DNA of 6,372 nt, from NCBI GenBank assembly GCA_028702365.1, contig JAQVOZ010000084.1:1-6372 (forward strand). The letters run 5' to 3'. The DNA is from Candidatus Omnitrophota bacterium. GTDB taxonomy: Bacteria > Omnitrophota > Gorgyraeia > Duberdicusellales > 4484-171. This document shows, one piece after another, positions 1 to 5,007 of this stretch. Position 1 is the first letter of the stretch, and the number at the start of each line of letters is the position of its first letter. Position numbers and translations under genes: made by a program. The notes under the pieces were generated by a model. The model saw only the letters and a list, made by a program, of their open reading frames with translations. It did no database searches and had not been told where the DNA came from.

Positions 1-142
1 GTATTCCCAGATTTTCCGCTCGCTTTCCAGCGGCCGCGCAACTTTTGCAATGGAATTTTCTAAGTATGAGCCGCTCCCGTCAAATTTAGCAGAAAAAATC
101 GTTGAGGAAAAGAGAAAAGAGAAAGAGGCGCAAAACAAGTAA
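1..142 (+). CDS. fusA: Elongation factor G, C-terminal end (partial, 5' cut by window)
   Basis: Reading from base 2 gives 46 residues and then TAA at 140-142. The segment begins YSQIFRSLSSGRATFAMEF and ends in a charged tail (EEKRKEKEAQNK). It matches the end of EF-G domain V, where most bacteria have FGY-x-LRS-x-(T/S)-x-GRA-(T/S)-(F/Y)-x-MEF followed by a Y-x-x-(V/L)-P segment and a short basic helix. EF-G is the cytosolic GTPase that drives tRNA-mRNA translocation and, with RRF, ribosome recycling. The G domain is outside the window, so a paralogue such as an EF-G2-type protein cannot be excluded. The tetracycline-resistance protein TetM and RF3 have different C-termini. The usual LRS is IFRS here. 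A hairpin starts two bases after the stop codon. No ribosomal protein or tufA gene follows, so if this is a str-type operon it ends here. Confidence 0.9.
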   Translation, partial: YSQIFRSLSSGRATFAMEFSKYEPLPSNLAEKIVEEKRKEKEAQNK

Positions 143-143
143 C

Positions 144-168
144 AGCCTGCAACTTACATGTTGCGGCT
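144..168 (+). terminator. Hairpin after fusA stop, weak terminator candidate
   Basis: AGCC-T-GCAAC pairs with GTTGCGGCT across the loop TTACAT, giving nine base pairs with one bulged T. It starts two bases after the fusA TAA, where a terminator is expected. The bases that follow (CAAATCTTGTAC) are not a T-run, so it does not meet the usual intrinsic terminator rule. It could be an RNA 3'-end stabiliser or a weak pause site. Confidence 0.3.
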
Positions 169-210
169 CAAATCTTGTACTTTGTGTCATGAATTTTGTA
201 TTTTAACCTG

Positions 211-234
211 CTAAAATATATTTTAGAGATATCT
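211..234. repeat. Perfect 16-bp palindrome plus adjoining 8-bp palindrome
   Basis: CTAAAATATATTTTAG (211-226) reads identically on both strands and is followed without a gap by the palindrome AGATATCT (227-234). As RNA it could form only a weak six-pair A/U stem around TATA. As DNA it is a dyad-symmetric, AT-rich site of the kind bound by dimeric regulators or nucleoid proteins. No promoter elements clearly belong to it, and its role is unknown. Confidence 0.4.
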
Positions 235-346
235 GCATTTTACATCGTAACCCGCCGCGCTTATTGCATATATAGTGATAAATCAAACCAGTTAGTTGTA
301 TTTTTAAAGCAGCAACTTGTATTCTATAGTTTTACTGAAAGACACC

Positions 347-365
347 GAATTACAGCTTGTAATTC
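347..365. promoter_or_regulatory. Candidate operator: perfect inverted repeat with 8-base arms
   Basis: GAATTACA-GCT-TGTAATTC is a perfect inverted repeat with 8-base arms and a 3-base centre. It covers the candidate -35 hexamer (TTGTAA, 357-362) of the promoter facing the ferritin/SOR genes, so a bound protein there would be expected to block RNA polymerase. The 19-bp length is similar to Fur-family boxes, and the TACA...TGTA core recalls BlaI/CopY-type operators. It fits neither consensus well, so the regulator cannot be named. Confidence 0.4.
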
Positions 366-384
366 ATTTTTAAAATGCTATTAT
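357..384 (+). promoter_or_regulatory. Candidate sigma-70-type promoter for ferritin/SOR genes
   Basis: A -35 TTGTAA (357-362, four of six consensus bases) is followed by a 16-base spacer and a -10 TATTAT (379-384, five of six). A TG one base upstream of the -10 (376-377) makes it an extended -10. Transcription would start near 391 and leave a leader of about 85 bases before the ATG at 476. The inverted repeat at 347-365 overlaps the -35. This is a pattern match only. Confidence 0.4.
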
Positions 385-429
385 ATTAACGATTTCAGGG
401 TGGTTTGCTTGTCCAAAAAGTGTTTATTG

Positions 430-449
430 CCCAAAGGTAATATTTTGGG
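430..449 (+). promoter_or_regulatory. Short hairpin in predicted 5' leader
   Basis: CCCAAA (430-435) pairs with TTTGGG (444-449) around an 8-base loop. It ends 14 bases before the SD site of the ferritin gene. It does not sequester the SD. With only six pairs, two-thirds of them not G-C-rich on one side, it may have no function. Confidence 0.2.
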
Positions 450-463
450 TAAAGCTTATAAGG

Positions 464-470
464 AAGGAGG
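464..470 (+). promoter_or_regulatory. Strong ribosome binding site for the ferritin gene
   Basis: AAGGAGG ends five bases before the ATG at 476. It is a full match to the anti-SD and fixes the start codon. It is the strongest SD in the window and suggests the ferritin-like protein is made in quantity. Confidence 0.85.
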
Positions 471-475
471 TTTTT

Positions 476-919
476 ATGGGTAAGGTCAAGTCGGAATTAA
501 TAACAATGCTTAATGGGGCTCTTGAGTTGGAACATGCGGCAAGGATACAGTATCTTGCCCACGCAGAGCTTATTAGCGGCATCAATGCGGAAGCAATTAT
601 TGAACGGCTCAAAGAAATAGCTTCAGATGAAGGAAAACATGAAGAAAAATTCCGTGAACTAATCGGCAACTACCTTGGCGGAGAGCCAATAATGAGCCTT
701 GCTGAGACCCATAAGGCAAAAGATTTGAAGAAAATACTAGAAGTAAATCTTAAAGGAGAAAAAGACGCAATTGATTTTTACAAACAGATTTACCGCAAGG
801 TAATCGAAAATAAAGATGAATTACAATATCAATTTGAAACTCTCGAGCATGAGATACGGCATGTAATAATAGATGAACAAGAGCATGTAACCGAGCTCTC
901 ATTGTTATTAGGAAAATAA
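476..919 (+). CDS. Ferritin-like (bacterioferritin-type, non-heme) di-iron protein
   Basis: This 147-residue protein is a four-helix-bundle ferritin-like protein, close to the usual length of about 155 for bacterioferritin. The spacing of iron ligands matches Bfr (E18, E51, H54, E94, E127, H130): here E19 in ELEHAARIQY, E52 and H55 in SDEGKH, E95 in KGEKDA, and E134 and H137 in DEQEH. The ferroxidase centre therefore looks complete. The residue after the first-helix-pair Glu, which is the heme-binding Met52 in Bfr, is Gly53 here, so heme binding is unlikely. The protein has no cysteines, and no signal peptide is seen, so it should be cytosolic. The expected role is oxidation of Fe(II) with O2 or H2O2 and iron storage; whether it forms a 24-mer or 12-mer shell cannot be told. 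A superoxide reductase gene follows, which supports a role in oxidative stress and iron handling. A rubrerythrin-type peroxidase is less likely, because the EExxH pattern and rubredoxin domain are missing. Confidence 0.85.
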   Translation: MGKVKSELITMLNGALELEHAARIQYLAHAELISGINAEAIIERLKEIASDEGKHEEKFRELIGNYLGGEPIMSLAETHKAKDLKKILEVNLKGEKDAIDFYKQIYRKVIENKDELQYQFETLEHEIRHVIIDEQEHVTELSLLLGK

Positions 920-922
920 ATA

Positions 923-983
923 TTAAAAGCTATCCGCTCTCAGCCTTCTGCTCTCAGCTGAAAGCTGAAGGCTGAAGGCTTTT
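923..983. repeat. Heptad-repeat palindrome between ferritin and SOR genes
   Basis: The right half is a run of 7-base units, AGCTGAA, AGCTGAA, GGCTGAA (956-976), then GGCTTTT. The left half (940-959) is the same kind of unit on the other strand: TCAGCCT, TCTGCTC, TCAGCT. Folded on AGCT (956-959), bases 940-975 make an imperfect palindrome in which 16 of 18 position pairs match. Outer AAAAGC (925-930) can also pair with GCTTTT (978-983). The stem with its T-run could act as a terminator after the ferritin gene. It ends only three bases before the SD of the next gene. It resembles REP-like dispersed intergenic elements, but only one copy is in the window. Confidence 0.7.
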
Positions 984-985
984 CG

Positions 986-992
986 AAAGGAG
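986..992 (+). promoter_or_regulatory. Ribosome binding site that decides the SOR start
   Basis: AAAGGAG directly abuts the ATG at 993, with no spacer, but lies six bases before the in-frame ATG at 999. Six bases is a workable distance and zero is not, so translation should start at 999. The longer start at 993 would add only Met-Asn. Confidence 0.75.
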
Positions 993-998
993 ATGAAT

Positions 999-1394
999 AT
1001 GTCTGATTTTAAAGATTTATTTCAAAACGCTGACTGGAAGGCTGAAAAGCATGTGCCGGTTATTGATGCTCCGGTAAAAGTTAGAAAAGGGGAATTCTTT
1101 AAAGTAGATGTAAGTGTGGGCAAAGAAATTGCGCATCCCAATAAGACAGAACACCATATCCGCTGGATTGATATCTTTTTCCATCCGGCAGGAGAGAAAT
1201 TTCCTTATCATATAGCCAGGGGCGAATTTAACGCCCATGGCGAATCTACGCAGGGCCCGGATACGAGCTCAATCTATACGCATCACGCAATAACCGCCAG
1301 CTTTAAAACAGACAAGCCAGGTATAATTTATGCTTCAAGCTATTGCAATATTCACGGTTTATGGCAGGCTTCAAAAGAGATTGGCATAGAATAA
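999..1394 (+). CDS. sor: Superoxide reductase, class II (neelaredoxin type)
   Basis: This 131-residue protein has a single superoxide reductase domain. It reduces superoxide to hydrogen peroxide in the cytosol with electrons usually delivered by rubredoxin, and it releases no O2. The mononuclear iron site is complete and spaced as in Pyrococcus furiosus SOR (E14, H16, H41, H47, C111, H114): here E16 and H18 in AEKHVP, H46 in AHPN, H52 in TEHHIRW, C116 and H119 in SYCNIHGLW. The catalytic Lys beside the Glu is K17. There is no N-terminal desulforedoxin CxxC domain, so it is the one-iron class rather than desulfoferrodoxin. The start at 999 is chosen from SD spacing; an in-frame ATG at 993 is the alternative. 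It lies 79 bases after the ferritin gene with a palindromic element between, and may share its promoter if that element does not terminate fully. No rubredoxin or rubrerythrin gene is visible nearby. Confidence 0.93.
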   Translation: MSDFKDLFQNADWKAEKHVPVIDAPVKVRKGEFFKVDVSVGKEIAHPNKTEHHIRWIDIFFHPAGEKFPYHIARGEFNAHGESTQGPDTSSIYTHHAITASFKTDKPGIIYASSYCNIHGLWQASKEIGIE

Positions 1395-1436
1395 ACCAAG
1401 CGCACATTGGAGTTGTATTTAGCTGGTATCTAACTG

Positions 1437-1448
1437 TTATCTGGATAA
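1437..1448. promoter_or_regulatory. Dyad TTATC-N2-GATAA, candidate operator (copy 1)
   Basis: TTATC-TG-GATAA is a 5-base inverted repeat in the 228-base gap between the SOR gene and korA. A near-identical dyad lies 38 bases downstream at 1475. Two similar dyads in one short gap suggest binding sites of one regulator, although AT-rich DNA produces such short matches by chance. Confidence 0.3.
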
Positions 1449-1474
1449 ATTCCTAATTAAATTTTTCGGTAATT

Positions 1475-1487
1475 TTATCTAGGATAA
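1475..1487. promoter_or_regulatory. Dyad TTATC-N3-GATAA, candidate operator (copy 2)
   Basis: TTATC-TAG-GATAA has the same arms as the dyad at 1437-1448 but a centre one base longer. It is 136 bases upstream of the korA start. A further GATAA half-site lies at 1557-1561. I could not assign a convincing -35/-10 pair in the gap, so the link to korA control is a guess. Confidence 0.3.
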
Positions 1488-1622
1488 TAAGCTGGTTTAT
1501 TACAATTTTTAAGTACGCCTCTTCGTACAGCACCAATCGAACTATATAAATTTAAGGATAATTATGATTAGGAATGGCTGATTATATTTAATATTCATAA
1601 ATAAAGTCATTACGCAAAATAT

Positions 1623-3335
1623 ATGTTTTCCGAAATCACAATAAAAATTACAGGAGAAGCCGGGCAAGGCATGCAGACGGTTGGGTTCAACCTTTGCAGG
1701 CTCTTTAAGAAGTGCGGATTTTATATTTTTGCAAACCAGGATTACATGTCACGCATACGTGGCGGTAATAATTTTTTTCAACTGCGCATATCGGGAGTTC
1801 CGGTCTACACTTTGAGAAAACATAGCGATATCATAATTGCATTGGATGGGCCAAGCATAAGTATCCATAAGGAAACGCTTAATAAGGAAGGGGTTATCAT
1901 AATAGATAAGAAAAAGTTTAACATCGTTGAAGAGGGGCCATTTTTGGATGTAGGAATGTATGAGATAGCTAAAAATTTAGGCAGTGAAATATTTATAAAT
2001 TCGGTAGCTTACGGATTCATCGCAGGAATGGTTAACGCAGAGGAGAATTTTGTAACAGAAACTATCAAGGAAAGCTTCAATGATAAAGGTGAGGATATTA
2101 TCGGTAAAAACATTGCCGCAGCAAAATCAGGATATGAATTAGCAATGGCAGGAATAAAAAATGATAAATTTCACATAGAGGTAAAAAAGACGAAAGAAAC
2201 GATGATTATAAATGGCAATGAAGCTATAGCGCTAGGAGCAATACGCTCCGGCTGCAAGTTTTATTCGGCTTATCCGATGACTCCTTCAACAAGCATAATG
2301 AATGAAATCGCTCAACATTCAAAGCAATTTAATATTATTGTCGAGCAGGCTGAAGATGAAATTGCTGCGATAAATATGGCGATAGGCGCTTCCTTCGCCG
2401 GCGCGCGTTCGATGACTGCTACCTCAGGAGGAGGGTTTTGTCTTATGGTTGAAGGAGTGAGCCTGTCAGCGATGACAGAGACTCCGGTTGTAATAGTTGA
2501 TGCTCAACGCCCTGCACCCGCTACAGGATTTCCCACACGCACAGAACAGGCGGATCTTCTTTTTGTGCTTTCCGCCGGACACGGAGAGTTTGCCAAGGCA
2601 ATTTTTTCTCCCGGTTCAATCGAAGAGGCATTTTATCTTACGATGCACGCGTTTAATTTGTCTGAAAAATATCAAATACCCGTATTTATTATGACGGACC
2701 AGCATCTCGCTGATTCTTACCGTAACATTGATAAGCTCAACCAGAATGCTGCTAACGTAGTAAGGTCAATTATCACGAAGGAATTATCAAAAAAAATATC
2801 CGTCTATAAAAGATATGAATTAAACGAAAATGGCATATCGGCCCGTGCGATACCTTCCTGGATAGATGATGTAATATACGCAGATAGCGATGAACACACA
2901 GAAGAGGGGCATATTACCGAAGACGCGTTGATGCGCATCAAAATGGTTGAAAAAAGAATGCATAAAAAAATGCAGGCTTTGAAGAAGGAAATAATAAAGC
3001 CAAATATTTTTAATTTGGAAAAAGCACAAATGGTGCTTGTGGGTTTTGGTTCAACGTATGGCGTTCTTCGCGAGCTTTGCGAGGCCTACCCTGATAAATT
3101 CGGCTTTATACATTTTTCTCAAATATGGCCATTTCCCGCTGATTCTATAATTGAACTTCTGAAAGATAAAAGCAAGGTTGTTACTGTAGAGAATAACGCA
3201 ACTGCCCAATTGGCAAAACTTATAAGAATGCAGACCGGCATAAATATCAGTAATTCGATACTTAAATTTGACGGAAGGCCGTTTGATTTGGATTGTTTAG
3301 CTGATGAGCTCAAGGTTTTAGAAAAAGCTGGATAA
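1623..3335 (+). CDS. korA: 2-oxoacid:ferredoxin oxidoreductase, fused gamma-alpha subunit (KorA)
   Basis: This 570-residue protein is the large subunit of a two-subunit 2-oxoacid:ferredoxin oxidoreductase, which converts a 2-oxoacid plus CoA to acyl-CoA and CO2 while reducing ferredoxin. Residues 1 to about 185 form the gamma domain, opening with TGEAGQGMQTVG (10-21) and containing SRIRGGNNFFQLRIS. From about 195 the alpha domain begins with NGNEAIALGA and then carries YPMTPS (217-222), a variant of the family's YPITP motif, whose Thr (T220) contacts substrate. Further conserved stretches are VEQAEDEIAAINMAIGAS, ATSGGGF (usually TSGPGF) and QRPAPATGFPTRTEQADL. The length is normal for this fusion (about 560-620). 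The start fits the family N-terminus, but no SD precedes it. korB follows three bases after the stop, and no ferredoxin-like delta subunit is present, as in archaeal OFORs. Whether the substrate is 2-oxoglutarate, pyruvate or another 2-oxoacid cannot be read reliably. Confidence 0.93.
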   Translation: MFSEITIKITGEAGQGMQTVGFNLCRLFKKCGFYIFANQDYMSRIRGGNNFFQLRISGVPVYTLRKHSDIIIALDGPSISIHKETLNKEGVIIIDKKKFNIVEEGPFLDVGMYEIAKNLGSEIFINSVAYGFIAGMVNAEENFVTETIKESFNDKGEDIIGKNIAAAKSGYELAMAGIKNDKFHIEVKKTKETMIINGNEAIALGAIRSGCKFYSAYPMTPSTSIMNEIAQHSKQFNIIVEQAEDEIAAINMAIGASFAGARSMTATSGGGFCLMVEGVSLSAMTETPVVIVDAQRPAPATGFPTRTEQADLLFVLSAGHGEFAKAIFSPGSIEEAFYLTMHAFNLSEKYQIPVFIMTDQHLADSYRNIDKLNQNAANVVRSIITKELSKKISVYKRYELNENGISARAIPSWIDDVIYADSDEHTEEGHITEDALMRIKMVEKRMHKKMQALKKEIIKPNIFNLEKAQMVLVGFGSTYGVLRELCEAYPDKFGFIHFSQIWPFPADSIIELLKDKSKVVTVENNATAQLAKLIRMQTGINISNSILKFDGRPFDLDCLADELKVLEKAG

Positions 3336-3338
3336 AAA

Positions 3339-4196
3339 ATGAATATAAGTGATTTTAAAAGCAACGATAAGATAACCTGGTGCGCCGGCTGTGGTGATTT
3401 CGGAATTTTAACCGCGCTTAAGAACGCGCTGGTTAAAATTGGTAAAGCGCCTAAAGATGTTTTGCTTGTATCCGGTATCGGGCAGGCGGCTAAACTTCCG
3501 CATTATATAAAATGTAATTGTTTCAATGGCCTTCACGGAAGGGCTTTGCCTGTTGCATCCGGAGCAAAAATGGTAAATCATAATTTGACTGTGATAGTTA
3601 CAACCGGAGACGGCGATTGCTATGGTGAGGGCGGAAACCATTTTATTCACAATATCAGAAGGAATGTTGACATAACAGTAATAGTTCACAATAACCAGAT
3701 TTACGGGCTTACCAAAGGCCAGGCTTCTCCTACAACAGACCAGGGGTATGTTACAAATGTGCAAACTCAGGGTGTTATGCTTGAACCTTTCCATCCGCTT
3801 GAGGCGGCGCTTGCTCTTGGCTGCGGCTTTGTGGCAAGAGGTTATTCCGCGGAAACAGAGCATCTTTCGTGGCTGATTACAGAGGCTATTAGCTACAAAG
3901 GTTTTTCCTTGATAGATGTGTTGCAGCCATGCGTTTCTTTCAATAAAAAAAATACTTATGAGTGGTATTCAAAAAGAGTCTATAAAATAAATGATGATGC
4001 ATTATATAATTTACAGGATAAATCATCAGCTTATCAAAAAGCTGCACAGTGGGGCGATAGAATTCCTATAGGCATCTTATATAAAGAACAAAAACCTTCC
4101 TACGAAGAAAGAACCGGAATAATTTTACGCGCGCCGGTGGTAGAAGATAATATTGAAAATATTAACATAGATGAATTATTGAATAATTCTATCTGA
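3339..4196 (+). CDS. korB: 2-oxoacid:ferredoxin oxidoreductase, beta subunit (KorB, TPP-binding)
   Basis: This 285-residue protein is the TPP- and iron-sulfur-binding beta subunit and partner of the preceding KorA. The Mg-TPP motif is GDGD (90-93) running to HNNQIYGLTKGQ (117-128). The N-terminal WCAGCG supplies C15 and C18, and LQPC supplies C198. These align with three of the four [4Fe-4S] ligands of Sulfolobus-type OFOR (C12, C15, C197). The fourth, normally Cys in GIGCS, is Gln49 here (GIGQAAKLP); the distance from the first Cys is 34 residues in both. The substrate-side Lys after that motif (K52) is kept. C59 and C61 (IKCNCFNG) lie close by. The start lies three bases after the korA stop with no SD, so translation is probably coupled. 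The C-terminal tail (about 205-285) carries the usual WGDRIPIGILY segment. No clear terminator follows in the 84-base gap. Confidence 0.93.
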   Translation: MNISDFKSNDKITWCAGCGDFGILTALKNALVKIGKAPKDVLLVSGIGQAAKLPHYIKCNCFNGLHGRALPVASGAKMVNHNLTVIVTTGDGDCYGEGGNHFIHNIRRNVDITVIVHNNQIYGLTKGQASPTTDQGYVTNVQTQGVMLEPFHPLEAALALGCGFVARGYSAETEHLSWLITEAISYKGFSLIDVLQPCVSFNKKNTYEWYSKRVYKINDDALYNLQDKSSAYQKAAQWGDRIPIGILYKEQKPSYEERTGIILRAPVVEDNIENINIDELLNNSI

Positions 4197-4280
4197 AGTT
4201 TTCAATCAAGTAGCTTATAAAATTTTTTTCCGGAATTTCAACTCAAAATATTTTTTAAGATTAAAGCCGATTGTCATAAT

Positions 4281-4940
4281 ATGGGTAATCTTCGTGTAGT
4301 AAGTTATGGGAGTGAGCCATTTTCTAACCGTATTGAAGCAGGAAAATTACTTGCCGATGATATTAAGAATATAGTTCCTTCAAAAAGCGTTGTTTTAGGA
4401 ATACCTCGCGGCGGAATGATCGTTGCCGGCGAATTGGCAAAAGGTATTTCTGCAGATTTGGATGTTGTTCTTTCCAGAAAGATAGGAGCGCCGTCAAATC
4501 CTGAGTTTGCGATAGGCGCGGTTAGCGAAGACGGGAAACTATTTATTGATATAGAGTCGGTGCACCAGGAAAACATAAGCGAAAATTATATCGAGCAGGA
4601 AAAGAACCGCCAAATCAGGGAAATGAAAATCAGGGTTAAAGCCTACAGGAATATAAAACCGCGGACTGTTCTCGAAAATAAAATAGTTATAATCTGCGAT
4701 GATGGTGTTGCTACCGGAGCTACCATGCAGGCTGCTGTCTGGTCGATACAGCAGAATAAACCTGGAAGGATTATTCTTGCTTTTCCGGTTGGGCCTTACG
4801 ATACTTTAAAGCGGCTGGCAGAAGAAGTTAATGAAGTTGTGTGCTTGCGTGTCCCTTACTCTTTTTCATCTGTCGGGCAGTTTTATGCAGATTTTCCTCA
4901 GGTTGACGATAGAGAAGTGCTTGCAGTATTAAGGCAGTAA
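4281..4940 (+). CDS. Phosphoribosyltransferase-family protein
   Basis: This 219-residue protein has a type I phosphoribosyltransferase fold. The PRPP-binding signature is IVIICDDGVATGATM, with D140-D141 and the loop GVATGAT (142-148). Upstream are GIPRGGMIVAGELAK (from 40) and SRKIGAPSNPEFAIGAV (from 65), and downstream AFPVGP, all characteristic of the uncharacterised PRTase group related to Rv0571c of Mycobacterium, which in some species is fused to a hydrolase domain. No fusion partner is present here. The base or acceptor substrate is unknown, so it should not be called hypoxanthine or orotate PRTase. The only usable in-frame start is the ATG at 4281, which has no SD; it gives about 12 residues before the segment (FSNRIEAGKLLA) where relatives usually begin. 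It lies 84 bases after korB, and a functional tie to KOR is not evident. Confidence 0.85.
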   Translation: MGNLRVVSYGSEPFSNRIEAGKLLADDIKNIVPSKSVVLGIPRGGMIVAGELAKGISADLDVVLSRKIGAPSNPEFAIGAVSEDGKLFIDIESVHQENISENYIEQEKNRQIREMKIRVKAYRNIKPRTVLENKIVIICDDGVATGATMQAAVWSIQQNKPGRIILAFPVGPYDTLKRLAEEVNEVVCLRVPYSFSSVGQFYADFPQVDDREVLAVLRQ

Positions 4941-4991
4941 TGGAGGCTATAGCAGGAAAAAATAATTTAAGAAATTTTATATTTCAATTTC

Positions 4992-5007
4992 TGTTATAAT
5001 TAACTTA
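4992..5007 (+). promoter_or_regulatory. Perfect extended -10 promoter, predicted leaderless start
   Basis: TG (4992-4993), one base, and then TATAAT (4995-5000) is an exact extended -10 element. Transcription normally starts seven bases after the last T, which is base 5007, the A of the ATG of the next gene. No good -35 is present 16-18 bases upstream, which extended -10 promoters can tolerate, and there is no SD before the ATG. All of this fits a leaderless mRNA. Confidence 0.6.

Larger units (their letters stand above)
143..475. other. 333-base intergenic region between fusA and the ferritin gene
   Basis: I see no credible gene here. The contents in order are: a bulged hairpin just after the fusA stop (144-168); a perfect 16-bp palindrome followed directly by an 8-bp palindrome (211-234); a weak direct repeat, with ACTTGTATTC at about 315-324 resembling GCTTGTAATTC at 355-365; a perfect inverted repeat with 8-base arms (347-365) overlapping a candidate promoter (357-384); a short hairpin in the predicted leader (430-449); and a strong SD site (464-470). 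An open frame at 196-483 crosses the region but looks accidental. Confidence 0.6.

Noticed and set aside
196..483. Open frame of 95 codons on + strand in the fusA-ferritin gap
   Set aside because: It contains the palindrome, inverted repeat and promoter elements, overlaps the start and SD of the ferritin gene, has no SD of its own, and its protein has no recognisable fold or family.
993..998. ATG at 993 as the SOR start
   Set aside because: The AAAGGAG touches this ATG with no spacer; the ATG at 999 has a six-base spacer and begins where the family N-terminus fits equally well.
1513..1528. Hairpin GTACG-CCTCTT-CGTAC in the gap before korA
   Set aside because: A five-pair stem without a T-run is too weak for a terminator and too short to claim as a riboswitch.
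3408..3863. Open frame of 151 codons on the - strand
   Set aside because: It lies wholly inside korB on the opposite strand; its protein has no family features, while korB is clearly conserved.
4272..4280. Extended -10-like TGTCATAAT directly before the ATG at 4281
   Set aside because: Transcription would start near 4287, inside the gene, and no in-frame ATG, GTG or TTG follows that could serve. It also has a mismatch at the first -10 base.
4197..4280. T-rich stretches after korB considered as a terminator
   Set aside because: There are T-runs (about 4223-4229 and 4251-4256) but no stable GC-containing stem immediately before them.
4940..4999. 19-codon ORF (MEAIAGKNNLRNFIFQFLL) starting on the TAATG overlap after the phosphoribosyltransferase gene
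   Set aside because: It is very short, has no SD and ends inside the TATAAT of the next promoter. The stop/start overlap is suggestive of coupling but most likely chance.
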